DNA from: Roseiarcus sp963748545
Lineage (GTDB): Bacteria > Pseudomonadota > Alphaproteobacteria > Rhizobiales > Beijerinckiaceae
Length of the DNA: 64,000 bases
NCBI GenBank assembly: GCA_963748545.1
Contig: CAVVJO010000020.1
Span: 1 to 64,000 of the forward strand
Direction of reading: 5' to 3'
Positions 47,632-56,214 of this stretch are shown piece by piece; the first letter of the stretch is position 1; each line of letters starts with the position of its first letter. Under the pieces are notes generated by a model. It was not told where the DNA came from. It made no database searches and saw only the letters and a program-made list of their open reading frames with translations. Position numbers and translations under genes: made by a program.

Positions 47632-48681
47632 CTAGATCAGCACCGGCCGCAGCGTTCTCGACAGGCGCACCGGCTCGAAGACCGGGATCCGCGATGGGTC
47701 CGACGACAGATGCCGCGGGTACCCGATGCACAAATCGCCCGTGATCACCACGGTCGAATCGGTGGTGTTCGAGAGGGCCCAGGTGTGCTGGGTCGGAAAC
47801 GTCACGTCCATGAACGTCACAGCGACATCCGAGTTGAAGAACTTGCTGACGAGCGCGGCGACGCCCGAGTTCGTGGCGGGGTCTGGAAGACCCTCCTCCT
47901 CGGCGAAGATCGCCTCCATCCTGGTCAGGACCGAGGCGTTCATCGACGTTCCCGCGCCTTGCAGGCCGCTAACGATCTGCGTGAGGATGTCGTCGGCGTT
48001 CGTGCACCAATCCGCCGGCCATCCGACATTGATGTTCCACGAAGCCAGCCGAAGGTCGAGGAATGTGCTGAGATCGAACGATGTGTCGGGCACGATCGAG
48101 ATGCCGAACTTGACGTCGGCGCCGGCGTGGGAGCCGGAGAACGCGAGACCGCTTGGGCTCGCGGTAATCTGGGTGTTGCCTGGCAGTCCCGAGCCGTGGA
48201 GCACGCCGCTTACGCTGCCGGCCGAAATCCCGTTCTTGACGTCGACCGCTTCCGTCAGGAGAAAAATGTTGAGCTCGGTCGTTTCGGCCCCCGCGACGCT
48301 GAGGCTGAGGTCCGAGCGGTAGAGCGGTCGAAAGGGGAACGAGCCTTCGCTCACGAGGAGCGCGAAGCGGATGTCGGACGGCGTCCCCTCTCCGCCGCCC
48401 AGCACCGGATTAGGTGGAACCTGATTGATGCCGAAGCTGCCGTCGGCCGCCGTCATGGCCGAACCGCCTGGAAACGGGATGGGAAACAGGTCGTTGACCG
48501 ACCATGTCCTCACCTCGAGACCCGCCCACGGCTCATAAGTCTGTTGAGGAGGCTGCTGCCCATCGATGACGGGCGTGAAGAAACCCGACGCATCGGTGAC
48601 TCTGTAGACGTGGCCGCTCAGCAGTGGACCTCGAGGCCAAATGATCCCGCCGACCGGGTTGACGGCTATTTTGTTCTTCAT
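47632..48681 (-). CDS. Hypothetical protein, 349 residues
   Basis: No recognised family. No signal peptide or membrane helix. The N-terminal half has beta-sheet character with a prealbumin/carboxypeptidase-regulatory-like ring (AADGSFGINQVPPNPVLGGG, RFALLVSEGSFPFRPLYRSD). The second half has FGISIVPDTSFDLSTFLDLR, NINVGWPADWCTNADDILTQ, and VTFMDVTFPTQHTWALSNTT. The ATG at 48681 has GGGAGGTGGTC upstream. Two Cys total in the C-terminal half. Its right neighbour is divergent. Confidence 0.65.
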   Translation of the reverse strand: MKNKIAVNPVGGIIWPRGPLLSGHVYRVTDASGFFTPVIDGQQPPQQTYEPWAGLEVRTWSVNDLFPIPFPGGSAMTAADGSFGINQVPPNPVLGGGEGTPSDIRFALLVSEGSFPFRPLYRSDLSLSVAGAETTELNIFLLTEAVDVKNGISAGSVSGVLHGSGLPGNTQITASPSGLAFSGSHAGADVKFGISIVPDTSFDLSTFLDLRLASWNINVGWPADWCTNADDILTQIVSGLQGAGTSMNASVLTRMEAIFAEEEGLPDPATNSGVAALVSKFFNSDVAVTFMDVTFPTQHTWALSNTTDSTVVITGDLCIGYPRHLSSDPSRIPVFEPVRLSRTLRPVLI

Positions 48682-48974
48682 GACCACCTCCCTCGATTGA
48701 TATGGCGACCCTGTCGATGGTCCACGAGGACTCACCGACGTTCAAAGACTCGAGGAACACGACCGTCGCCCGCGAAGGCGCTGGGCTCGGCAGGAAGCCG
48801 CGTCTCCCTGCAACGTTTCAATCGGATTGACGTAACTTGCAGTGACGCCAATCACACCGAATATACGGGCGCAGCCGCAGAATTGCGCGAGCAAACGTCG
48901 TATAGGGAACTGTCGTTGGGCAACCTTCGGGGCCAACCGACACTTCGACCCTCGCGCGCCAGGAATGAAACGCC

Positions 48975-49787
48975 ATGCAAAATCTCACGCCCGAAGGCCT
49001 TCGAATCGTGACCGACATCGCGGCGCGGCATGGAGTCAGCGTCGAAGCTGCGCTCACCCTGCTTGGCGCCCTCGCGCGCGGTCATGGAGTCCAGGCGCAG
49101 TTCAACCACCCGGATCTCGGCGGCATGGGGCAATGGTCCGAGGGCGGCATGATCATGGTCGGCGACATGTTCAATTCCGGCCTGAAGAGCCGGGTCGGTG
49201 CGTTGTGCTGCGAACTCGCCGCGCTGTTGCGCAGCCAGCCACCTGTGGAGGTCAAGGCGGCGCGCTTCTCCTCGCAAAGCCAGAGCCAGGGCGGCGACGT
49301 GAGCCTGTTTGCGCTGGGAGCGGGAGCGAGCGGACAATGGTGGCCCGAGGGGCTCGGCGCCCCAGCCTCGACCGGCGCGCAGAACGACATGCGATACGCC
49401 TGGTTTCCGGACTCGCGCCGGGTTGCGATCGCGGAGGGCGGCGAGATCCGCGTCTATGATTCCGGGGACCATCAGATCTCCGGATTCTCCCAGCAGCAGG
49501 GCGGCGATCGTTCGCTGACATTCACAAGCCAGCACGGCGTCGTGCGCCTGGCGGAACTGGCGCTGGTCTCGCCGCGCGGCGAACCGGCTAAGGATCCCGC
49601 GTCGCCGACGCCCGCGCCCCCCGCCGCGCCAGCGGCGTCTACGCCGTCAGCCGCCGCCAAGTCTCAGACGCTGGCGATGGAGGACATCCTCAAAACGATC
49701 GAGCGGCTGGCGGAGCTGCGCCAGAAAAACATCCTCACCGAGGAGGAGTTTTCGGCGAAGAAGGCGGAGCTCCTGGGTCGGCTGTAG
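48975..49787 (+). CDS. SHOCT-domain hypothetical protein
   Basis: A 270-residue protein. The last 35 residues are a SHOCT (short C-terminal) domain: MEDILKTIERLAELRQKNIL, TEEEFSAKKAELLGRL. The N-terminal ~200 residues have no recognised fold (NLTPEGLRIVTDIAARHGVS, FNHPDLGGMGQWSEGGMIMV, AWFPDSRRVAIAEGGEIRVY, DSGDHQISGFSQQQGGDRSL); the ...IxGFSQQQGxxxSLxFxSQxG pattern is recognisable as a common bacterial SHOCT-linked region. A Pro/Ala linker joins them. Membrane association is likely mediated indirectly; function unknown. Confidence 0.75.
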   Translation: MQNLTPEGLRIVTDIAARHGVSVEAALTLLGALARGHGVQAQFNHPDLGGMGQWSEGGMIMVGDMFNSGLKSRVGALCCELAALLRSQPPVEVKAARFSSQSQSQGGDVSLFALGAGASGQWWPEGLGAPASTGAQNDMRYAWFPDSRRVAIAEGGEIRVYDSGDHQISGFSQQQGGDRSLTFTSQHGVVRLAELALVSPRGEPAKDPASPTPAPPAAPAASTPSAAAKSQTLAMEDILKTIERLAELRQKNILTEEEFSAKKAELLGRL

Positions 49788-49790
49788 CGC

Positions 49791-50189
49791 TCAAGGTTCC
49801 TTTGGCGGCGTGGTGAAGAACCACGGATGGCCTTCGGGATCGTTGGCCCAGTAGTTGCGGCCGTAGTCGGCGTCTTTCGGCGGGTGGACGATTTCGGCGC
49901 CGGCCGCCTTGGCGGCCTCGTAGTGCGTATCGACGTCGTCGATATAGATGAACACGTCCATCGTCGCCGCGCCCACGTCGCCGGGCGGCTTGAGGGCCTG
50001 ATTACCGCCCTGACCCATCATCACAACCTGGCCTTGGAGGGAGGCCTCGCCGTGCACGCCGCCGCTCGGCGTTTCATGACGCATCTCCTCCTTGAAGCCG
50101 AAGGCGCGGGTGAGGAAGTCGAGCGCCGCGGGAACGTCGCGATAGAAGAGATAGGGGATGATCTGAGGCGGGTGCGGGGTCGTAGACAT
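49791..50189 (-). CDS. VOC-superfamily protein (PhnB/glyoxalase-like)
   Basis: A 132-residue two-betaalphabetabetabeta protein of the vicinal oxygen chelate fold: IIPYLFYRDVPAALDFLTRA, FGFKEEMRHETPSGGVHGEA, VFIYIDDVDTHYEAAKAAGA, DYGRNYWANDPEGHPWFFTT. The last block with the conserved Tyr-W and EGH (metal Glu/His) fits PhnB-like members. Metal chemistry unknown; could be bleomycin-resistance-like or a demethylase-like homolog. Confidence 0.88.
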   Translation of the reverse strand: MSTTPHPPQIIPYLFYRDVPAALDFLTRAFGFKEEMRHETPSGGVHGEASLQGQVVMMGQGGNQALKPPGDVGAATMDVFIYIDDVDTHYEAAKAAGAEIVHPPKDADYGRNYWANDPEGHPWFFTTPPKEP

Positions 50190-50305
50190 TCCGGACTCCG
50201 GTGCGCATGAGGCCCGACGGTTTTGCTAGCCTCCATGCGTGGCGACTTTGTGGACCCCATCGAAACGCCTGGCGGCCGCAGGCCGCGTAGATTTGGGAGA
50301 AAGGC

Positions 50306-50434
50306 ATGGCGCCGTTTCTCAAAGGGCTGTCGATCCTCGCGCTTGTCCTCAGCCTCGCGGGCTGCATGATTCCAGACCCGCCCTATCCGAACACCATCCG
50401 TATTGACACGACGGGGAATTACGGCGCCCGCTAG
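50306..50434 (+). CDS. Small lipoprotein, 42 residues
   Basis: A short gene too small for usual thresholds: MAPFLKGLSILALVLSLAGC gives a full lipoprotein signal with the lipobox LAGC, followed by MIPDPPYPNTIRIDTTGNYG and AR. A GGGAGAAAGG ribosome site precedes the ATG. Such entericidin-like or simple Pro-rich mini-lipoproteins are common in alphaproteobacteria. Function unknown. Confidence 0.65.
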   Translation: MAPFLKGLSILALVLSLAGCMIPDPPYPNTIRIDTTGNYGAR

Positions 50435-50449
50435 GGGCCGACGCGCGGC

Positions 50450-50944
50450 TCATTTTTCCTGCGTCGTCCAGCTTACGTCATAGCTCAGCGTGAAGGCGAA
50501 GAGCTGGGACGTGTTGCCCGGCGCATCCGCGACGGTCCAGGTTCCCTTGCCGGCGATGGTCTTGTACTTGCCGGTCCCGCCGAGGATCGCGATGTCGCCG
50601 CCCTCAGGGCCTTCGTAGGTCATGTAGAGCTTGTCGCCGTCGCCGTCCGTCTGGACGCAGGTTCCGGTGAAGGCGTAGCCTTCCGGTCGCGCCTTGGACT
50701 CCTCGAGGCAGCGGATGGCGAGGTTATCGAGGAGCTTCGCGCCGTCCCGGGTCTTCACGATGCCGGTGCACTCGGCCGAAGAATTGGAGCCGACCGGCCC
50801 CATGTCGACGATCGCGAGCGATCGGCACACCGAATAGGCCGCGAGCTTGGCGTCGCCGGTTTTTGGAAAGGGCTCGTCGGCGAGGGCGGGCGAATGCAGG
50901 GCGGCCGAAGCGGCGAGCAACAGGAACGCGACCAGCTTGCGCAT
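50450..50944 (-). CDS. Secreted hypothetical protein, AOC-barrel/lipocalin-like
   Basis: A 164-residue protein with signal peptide MRKLVAFLLLAASAALHSPA then LA. Mature part has LAIRCLEESKARPEGYAFTG, TCVQTDGDGDKLYMTYEGPE, and GGTGKYKTIAGKGTWTVADA; the GGTGKYKxIxGxGTW pattern is typical of small periplasmic allene-oxide-cyclase-barrel/lipocalin-like proteins. Three to four Cys may form disulfides. Function unknown. Confidence 0.65.
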   Translation of the reverse strand: MRKLVAFLLLAASAALHSPALADEPFPKTGDAKLAAYSVCRSLAIVDMGPVGSNSSAECTGIVKTRDGAKLLDNLAIRCLEESKARPEGYAFTGTCVQTDGDGDKLYMTYEGPEGGDIAILGGTGKYKTIAGKGTWTVADAPGNTSQLFAFTLSYDVSWTTQEK

Positions 50945-51034
50945 CAGAGTCTCCGAAACCGATGTCCTGAAGTCTTACGCGGATACGCGCCGAGCGGATC
51001 GAGGGCGGGCTCGCTCAAAGGATCTCCTCGATCG

Positions 51035-51319
51035 TTATCGTCCCGCGCCTTTCTCCTTGAGCGTCGCCACCGCCTCGGCCAGCGCTCGTCTCAGTCCGTG
51101 CATCTGATCGATCAGGTGGAGGATCACGTCGAGCCCCTCGTCGTTGACCCCCATGTTGTGCTGGAGGTCGTGGATCAGGCCGGCGCGGGCGAGGTCCATA
51201 TCGGTGTAGGCCCGCTCGGGCGTCGTGCAGTCGGGGCAGATCCACGAATCGCGGACCCACACCTCGAGCGTAGTCCGGTCGATCCGTGCGCGCTCCAGAA
51301 ATTCCCGCTCGTCGATCAT
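51035..51319 (-). CDS. cbpM: Chaperone modulator CbpM
   Basis: A 94-residue MerR-like small protein that binds and restrains the DnaJ-like protein CbpA. Features are EREFLERARIDRTTLEVWVR, DSWICPDCTTPERAYTDMDL (HTH plus CPDC) and ARAGLIHDLQHNMGVNDEGL, then LHLIDQMHGLRRALAEAVAT, all family-typical. Starts three bases after the cbpA stop, same strand: the usual cbpA-cbpM pair. Confidence 0.9.
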   Translation of the reverse strand: MIDEREFLERARIDRTTLEVWVRDSWICPDCTTPERAYTDMDLARAGLIHDLQHNMGVNDEGLDVILHLIDQMHGLRRALAEAVATLKEKGAGR

Positions 51320-51322
51320 GGC

Positions 51323-52240
51323 TTACATCTCCCTGCGCGGGTCGTAGCTCGCGGGCGGATTCCAGCCGGCGAGGAAACTGTCAAGCTCGGCGTCCGGCTC
51401 CTTCGGCATGACAACCTTCAGCCGGACGAACTCGTCGCCTGCGCCCTTGCGCGTCTTCACGCCCTTGCCCTTGAGGCGCAGGGTGTCGCCGGTGTTCGAG
51501 CCCTTCGGGATCTTGAGCATCACCGCGCCCGTCGTCGTCGGCGTCCGGATCTCGCCCCCGAGCGCCGCCTCCTTCACGGTGACCGGCAGTTCGACATGGA
51601 TGTCGTCGCCTTCGCGGGTGAAGAAGCGGTGCGGCTCGACCGCGATCTGCACCAAGGCGTCTCCCGCCGGCCCTTCGCCGGGCGACGGCGCGCCCTTGCC
51701 GCGCAGGCGTAGGACCTGCCCGTCCTCGACGCCGGCCGGGATGGTCACATCGAGCGTTCCGCCGTGCGGCAGCGTGATCGTCTGCACCGCGCCGTTGACG
51801 GCGTCGAGAAAGGGGACGTGCAATTCGTAGTGCAGGTCGGCGCCCGGGGCGCGTCGCGCCTGCTCCCGAGCCTGCTCGCGACTGCGGCGCAGGAGCTCTG
51901 CGAAAATGTCGTTGCCCTCGGCGAAGTCGGCGTAGCCCTCGGCGCTTTCGTAAGGATGGCCGGCGCCGCCGGCGTATTCGCGATAGTAGCGCCCTTGCGG
52001 CTGCGCCGGCGCCTTCTCGGCCCCGGACGCGTCGATCTCGCCGGCGTCGTAGCGTTTGCGTTTGTCGGGGTCGGACAGGAGGTCGTTGGCGGAGGCGACT
52101 TCCTTGAACCGCTCTTCGGCGTGGCTGTCGCCGGGGTTGAGGTCCGGGTGCAGCTTCTTGGCGAGCTGGCGGTAGGCCTTGCGGATCTCCTCGGGCGTCG
52201 CGGTCTTGGCGACGCCAAGGATCTCATACGGGTCTTTCAT
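51323..52240 (-). CDS. cbpA: DnaJ-family co-chaperone CbpA
   Basis: A 305-residue DnaJ-like protein: J domain MKDPYEILGVAKTATPEEIR with the HPD tripeptide (KKLHPDLNPGDS) near residue 32, a Gly/Tyr/Ala-rich linker, and the two-part DnaJ C-terminal substrate-binding domain (DLHYELHVPFLDAVNGAVQT, GTLDVTIPAGVEDGQVLRLR, DIHVELPVTVKEAALGGEIR, KGVKTRKGAGDEFVRLKVVM). No Cys-rich zinc domain, as in CbpA. Stimulates DnaK ATPase; controlled by CbpM. Confidence 0.93.
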   Translation of the reverse strand: MKDPYEILGVAKTATPEEIRKAYRQLAKKLHPDLNPGDSHAEERFKEVASANDLLSDPDKRKRYDAGEIDASGAEKAPAQPQGRYYREYAGGAGHPYESAEGYADFAEGNDIFAELLRRSREQAREQARRAPGADLHYELHVPFLDAVNGAVQTITLPHGGTLDVTIPAGVEDGQVLRLRGKGAPSPGEGPAGDALVQIAVEPHRFFTREGDDIHVELPVTVKEAALGGEIRTPTTTGAVMLKIPKGSNTGDTLRLKGKGVKTRKGAGDEFVRLKVVMPKEPDAELDSFLAGWNPPASYDPRREM

Positions 52241-52545
52241 GCGCGCGTCCGAATTGAGCGGGGTTGGGGAGGCTTAGCAGAGATGAGGCCGTTCTCACCA
52301 GCGCCGGAGGCGGGGGGAAGCCCCAATCCGCGCGCCCGCAAGAATGGGTCGCGTTCGCAGGATATCAGTTTATGGCGTGCACAGGCGACCGCCGGGCGGC
52401 ATGGTCCTCAAAAACATGCGCAAGGCGTAATTGCCGCGAGAGTCGCTTGTCGTGCGTCCCCGGTTGGGGAATAGTGCGCCAGTCTTTAAGGGGGCCCCCC
52501 TTGCTGCAGAAAGTCCGGCGTAAGCGCCGGCAGGAGGAGCAAGTC
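52241..52545. other. Divergent intergenic region of cbpA and the BON-LysM gene
   Basis: About 305 bases. It should hold both outward promoters. No operator consensus was recognised. A run GGGGGCCCCCC at 52490-52500 is a small perfect palindrome immediately before the BON-LysM gene's leader, and GTCCGGCGTAAGCGCCGG near 52512-52530 can form a short stem. Confidence 0.35.
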
Positions 52546-52992
52546 ATGGGTTTGATCAGTTTCATCAAGAACGCCGGCGCATCGATTTTCGGCTCGACCG
52601 AGGCCAAGGCCGCGCCGGCCGACGAGCTCAAGAAGGAATTGGAGAAACACGGTCTCGACCACTCGGACGTCAAGATCGAGGTGGACGGCGACAAGGTGAA
52701 GGTGTCGGGAACGGCGAAGTCGACCGAAGAGGCCGAGAAGATCGCGATCGCGCTCGGCAACACCAAGGGCGTCCAGACTGTCCAGAACGACCTCAAGTCG
52801 GCCAAGCCCGCGCCCGAGTCGAAGTTCTATACCGTGAAGAGCGGCGACACGCTCTGGGCGATCTCCGAACGAGAATACGGCAAGGGCCACGGCGACAAAT
52901 ACAATGTCATCTTCGAGGCCAACAGGCCGATGCTGAACCATCCAGACAAGATCTATCCGGGCCAGGTGCTGCGCATCCCGCCGCTGCCCTGA
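52546..52992 (+). CDS. BON-LysM protein (Kbp/YgaU type)
   Basis: A 148-residue protein: BON domain (ELKKELEKHGLDHSDVKIEV, KVSGTAKSTEEAEKIAIALG, NTKGVQTVQNDL) followed by a LysM domain (KFYTVKSGDTLWAISEREYG, NHPDKIYPGQVLRIPPLP). This is the arrangement of E. coli Kbp (YgaU), a potassium-binding protein; here the same role is likely but not shown. No signal peptide; AGGAGG precedes the ATG. Confidence 0.9.
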   Translation: MGLISFIKNAGASIFGSTEAKAAPADELKKELEKHGLDHSDVKIEVDGDKVKVSGTAKSTEEAEKIAIALGNTKGVQTVQNDLKSAKPAPESKFYTVKSGDTLWAISEREYGKGHGDKYNVIFEANRPMLNHPDKIYPGQVLRIPPLP

Positions 52993-53380
52993 GGCGGGGC
53001 GCCGGCCGAGGGCCGTGGCGTCGCCACGGCTCCCGAATCGAGCCTTTCCAGCGGGTTGCCGACCATTCCGGTTCCGCCCGCAAAGGCCGAGCCGGGCGCT
53101 GCGAACGACGCAGCGCACGGTTGGGGCCTGGCGACGCCGCGCCTCTAAAGACGCTCCAGAGGAAGCCGAAACCGTCGTCGCCGCTGTGACGTGGCTTGCA
53201 GCGCCGGGGCTCCCGCTCGCCCGCAGGGATGACGCGCGCGGGGGGAGCCGTCGCAGCGCGGATCTGGGTCGAGGAAGGTCTCGGACAAGCGCGGGCCTCG
53301 AAGTCGGTCGCTGAGAACAAATATGGAACAGATTTGGAGGGCTGTCAAGGAATTGCCGCTTCGCGAGCGGCGTCCTGCAG
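52993..53380. other. Intergenic region with hairpins and an SOS-box-like motif
   Basis: About 390 bases without a supported gene. It has a hairpin CCGTGGCGTCGCCACGG near 53012-53028 that may end the BON-LysM transcript. Around 53205-53245 lies a sequence close to the CGTCATCCCTGCGGGCG-type palindromic repeats (reads GTCATCCC on the minus strand). The LexA-box-like motif at 53315 is listed separately. Confidence 0.4.
53315..53329 (+). promoter_or_regulatory. SOS (LexA) box-like motif, alphaproteobacterial type
   Basis: The sequence is GAAC, seven bases (AAATATG), GAAC. Alphaproteobacterial LexA recognises the direct repeat GTTC-N7-GTTC (read on the other strand as GAAC-N7-GAAC), so this is an exact match with the AT-rich spacer typical of such boxes. 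No SOS gene lies directly downstream on either strand, so its role is unclear. Confidence 0.5.
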
Positions 53381-54274
53381 CTACGCGGCTGCGCTGACTT
53401 TCAGGGAGCGCTTGGCTTCGTCGAGAAAGGCGCGAACGTTGGGGGAGCGCAGGCGATTGACCTGATAGACAAGGTGGATCGGGGTCGGCCGGGGGTCGAA
53501 CTCGGGCAGCACGTAGCGGAGGCGGCCGGCGGCGACGTGGGCGTCCGTCTGGTAGCTAAGGGTTCGCGTCAGTCCGGCGCCGCCGATCGCCGCATCGATC
53601 GCGGCCTCGACGCTGTTGGTCGCGAGGCGCGGCTCGAAGCGCACGACCCGCTTCAGGTCGACGCCGAACCGCCACTCGGCGTTTCCCGCGAACAAGTCGA
53701 CGGCGATGAGATCGTGGTCCATGAGGTCCTCGGGCGATCCAGGCTCGCCGCGGGCGGCGAGATAACCAGGACTTGCCACCAGCGTCCGCCGAACTTCGGC
53801 GACGCGCACGGCGTGCAGCGCGCTGTCCGTGAGGTCCGCGATGCGCACCGCGACGTCGATCCCCTCCTCGACGATCCTGACCACCCGGTCGGTCAGGGTG
53901 AGCCGTGCGGCGAGCCCCGGATGGGCGCCGAGCAACTTGGTGACGATCGGCAGGATGTGCAGGCGGCCGAACACGACGGGCGCGGTGACGATCAGCAGCC
54001 CTCCCGGCTCGGCCCGCGCGCCGCGAAGAAAGCGCGCAGCGTCGTCCAGCTCGTCGAGCGCGCGCCGCGCGCGTTCGAGGTAGGCGACGCCCTCGGGGGT
54101 CAAGGTTACAGAGCGGGTGGTGCGTCGCAGCAGGACAACGCCAAGCTCGTCTTCGAGGGCGGCGACGGCGCGGCTCGCGGCCGTCGGCGAAACGCCGAGC
54201 GACCGCGCCGCCTCGACGAAGCTCGCCTTGTCCGCCACGGCGACGAAGAGCCGAAGCCTATCCAACTGATCCAT
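53381..54274 (-). CDS. LysR-family transcriptional regulator
   Basis: A 297-residue LysR-type regulator: N-terminal winged HTH MDQLDRLRLFVAVADKASFV, EAARSLGVSPTAASRAVAAL, TPEGVAYLERARRALDEL, and a C-terminal effector domain with TAPVVFGRLHILPIVTKLLG, LTDRVVRIVEEGIDVAVRIA. It resembles the sub-family that controls nearby oxidoreductase genes. Transcribed away from the alpha/beta hydrolase-PPOX-VOC genes, the classic LysR layout, so it probably controls them from the 312-base gap. Confidence 0.93.
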   Translation of the reverse strand: MDQLDRLRLFVAVADKASFVEAARSLGVSPTAASRAVAALEDELGVVLLRRTTRSVTLTPEGVAYLERARRALDELDDAARFLRGARAEPGGLLIVTAPVVFGRLHILPIVTKLLGAHPGLAARLTLTDRVVRIVEEGIDVAVRIADLTDSALHAVRVAEVRRTLVASPGYLAARGEPGSPEDLMDHDLIAVDLFAGNAEWRFGVDLKRVVRFEPRLATNSVEAAIDAAIGGAGLTRTLSYQTDAHVAAGRLRYVLPEFDPRPTPIHLVYQVNRLRSPNVRAFLDEAKRSLKVSAAA

Positions 54275-54586
54275 CGATTATTTCGCCGTGCGCAATACTG
54301 TTACGCGATTCTCGGCGATTATCATCAAAGTCGCAAGAGCCTAGGTTACCGAAGCAGCGAGCCCCGCGTTCGCCCCAGGAAGGATCACGATCATGTCGTT
54401 CCCGACAACATTCGGTTACTTAGAGACGCAGCGGCGCTGCCCGGCCCCTGACGCCGATCTTTGCGCCGGGCTCGCCTCGCTCGATCGCTTCGGTCCGGGC
54501 GGCGTTGGCGTCGCCATCGTCGAAGGTCTTCGCGCCGTTTTCGGCCGCGCCCCGCGCGACCGAGGCCCGACCGGCCGGGGAGGGCG
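54275..54586. promoter_or_regulatory. Divergent control region of the LysR gene and the hydrolase cluster
   Basis: About 312 bases between divergent genes. The left part holds an AT-rich stretch with a near-palindrome (CGCAATACTGTTACGCG, 54289-54305) that is a candidate LysR-type site. From 54393 a short open frame starts (MSFPTTFGYLETQRR) behind AGGAAGG; it may be a leader or the relic of a truncated gene, and it overlaps nothing known. Confidence 0.4.
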
Positions 54587-55483
54587 ATGACCATGAACGG
54601 TTCCCGTCCCACAGGTCAGGTCGCGTATCCCGTCACGTATCACACGGTCGACGTCGAAGGGCTCAAGCTCTTCTATCGTGCGGCGGGCGACCCGGCCGCG
54701 CCGGCCGTCCTGCTTCTGCACGGCTTCCCGAGCGCCAGCCACATGTTCCGGGATCTCATTCCGCGGCTCAGCGGACGCTTCCGGGTGATCGCGCCCGACC
54801 TTCCGGGCTTCGGGCAGTCGGAGTCGCTTCCGCGCGATCGCTTCGCCTATACGTTCGACAATCTGGCGCACGCCATCGACCGGTTCACCGAAGTGATCGG
54901 CCTCGAGCGGTTCGCGATCTACGTCTTCGACTATGGCGCCCCGGTGGGCTTGAGGATCGCCGCGAAACATCCGGAGCGGATTGCGGCGATCGTGACCCAG
55001 AACGGCAACGCCTATCTCGAGGGCTTGTCGGATGGGTTTAAGCCCATGCAGACCTATTGGGCCGATCCGAGCCCCGCGAACCGGGAGGCCCTGCGCAGCC
55101 TTCTCAAGCCGGAAACGACACGCTTTCAGTACACGAGCGGGGTCGCCGATCCGAGCCTCGTCTCGCCAGACGGGCGGACGCTCGACGACGCCTATCTCGC
55201 GCGGCCCGGAGCGGACGAGATCCAGCTCGACTTGTTGCTGGATTACCGGACGAATGTCGCAGGCTACCCCGGGTTCCAGGCCTATTTCCGCGCCCATCAG
55301 CCGCCGCTGCTCGCGATATGGGGTCGCAACGATCCGTTTTTCCTCCCGGCCGGCGCAGAGGCGTTCAAACGGGACTTGCCGAAGGCAGACGTCCAATTCG
55401 TCGAATCCGGGCACTTCGCGCTGGAGACTCACGCGGCCGAAATTGCCGAAGCGATCGTGGATTTCCTGGATCGTGGCCAGTAA
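54587..55483 (+). CDS. Alpha/beta hydrolase (haloalkane dehalogenase/epoxide-hydrolase-like)
   Basis: A 298-residue alpha/beta hydrolase. Oxyanion block VLLLHGFPSASHMFRDLIPR; nucleophile elbow IYVFDYGAPVGLRIA with Asp115 rather than Ser, which points to the haloalkane-dehalogenase/epoxide-hydrolase branch; acid in AIWGRNDPFFLP; His in VESGHFALETHAAEI. No signal peptide. First gene of a plus-strand cluster (hydrolase, PPOX-like, VOC) divergent from the LysR regulator. ATG 54587 has AGGGCG just upstream; MTMNGSRPTG start. Confidence 0.87.
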   Translation: MTMNGSRPTGQVAYPVTYHTVDVEGLKLFYRAAGDPAAPAVLLLHGFPSASHMFRDLIPRLSGRFRVIAPDLPGFGQSESLPRDRFAYTFDNLAHAIDRFTEVIGLERFAIYVFDYGAPVGLRIAAKHPERIAAIVTQNGNAYLEGLSDGFKPMQTYWADPSPANREALRSLLKPETTRFQYTSGVADPSLVSPDGRTLDDAYLARPGADEIQLDLLLDYRTNVAGYPGFQAYFRAHQPPLLAIWGRNDPFFLPAGAEAFKRDLPKADVQFVESGHFALETHAAEIAEAIVDFLDRGQ

Positions 55484-55581
55484 TCGGGCCGTCGGCCCTG
55501 TGGAAGAACTCGTTGACGAGGAGCGGCCGACCGGCCTCGTCGCTTTCCCTTTGGATCAGCGCGCCGTTCTAGGAGCCGTCG

Positions 55582-56214
55582 ATGTTCACACCCGCCAGCG
55601 ATATTGCGTTCACCCCGGCCGTCAAGGCGGTCCAGGCGCGCCGCGGCTCCCGCAAGGCCTACGCCGCACGGGAGGCCTCGGGCGGATTCCAGACGGCGCT
55701 CACGCCCGAGTTCGTCGCGTTTCTCGCCGAGGTCGACACCGCCTATCTCGCCACCGCGAATGCGGCCGGCCAGCCTTACGCCCAGCACCGCGGAGGTCCG
55801 AAAGGCTTCATCCGCGCCCTCGACGACCGGACGCTCGCCTTCGCCGATTTCCGCGGCAACCGCCAATATGTCACGCTCGGCAATCTCGCCGAGAATGACA
55901 AGGCGTTCCTTTTCCTCATGGACTACGCCCATCGCCGCCGGCTGAAGCTGTGGGGTCGGGCGCGGGTGGTCGAGAACGACCCAGCGTTGCTCGAAGCCCT
56001 GACGCCCAAAGGTTACGACGCCCGGCCCGAGCAGGCGATCCTCTTCGACGTCGAGGCCTGGGACGCGAATTGCCCACAGCACATCCCGCAGAAGATCGAC
56101 GCCGCGGACGTTCTCGCCGCGATCGAGGCGTTGCAGGGTCGGATCGACGCGCTCCAGGCTGAGAATGCGGCGCTGAAGGCGACGATCGCCGCCACTCCGT
56201 CGGCGAAGGTTTAG
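55582..56214 (+). CDS. Pyridoxamine 5'-phosphate oxidase-family FMN-binding protein
   Basis: A 210-residue protein of the PPOX-like split-barrel FMN family: TAYLATANAAGQPYAQHRGG, GFIRALDDRTLAFADFRGNR, YVTLGNLAENDKAFLFLMDY, KLWGRARVVEND. It ends in a short coiled coil (IEALQGRIDALQAENAALKA). Likely a flavin/nucleotide-using oxidoreductase or general-stress protein; the substrate is unknown. Same direction as the hydrolase, 98 bases downstream. Confidence 0.87.
   Translation: MFTPASDIAFTPAVKAVQARRGSRKAYAAREASGGFQTALTPEFVAFLAEVDTAYLATANAAGQPYAQHRGGPKGFIRALDDRTLAFADFRGNRQYVTLGNLAENDKAFLFLMDYAHRRRLKLWGRARVVENDPALLEALTPKGYDARPEQAILFDVEAWDANCPQHIPQKIDAADVLAAIEALQGRIDALQAENAALKATIAATPSAKV

Noticed and set aside
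47441..47635. Small plus-strand gene between the aldo/keto reductase and the unknown protein
   Set aside because: A segment reads LRRIRFLSDIDVAALSG, which looks protein-like, but it has no good start, changes frame, and has no recognisable family.
54393..54590. A 65-codon gene (MSFPTTFGYLETQRR...) before the hydrolase
   Set aside because: It has a ribosome site but becomes low-complexity Arg/Gly-rich and overlaps the hydrolase start; kept only as a note in the control region.
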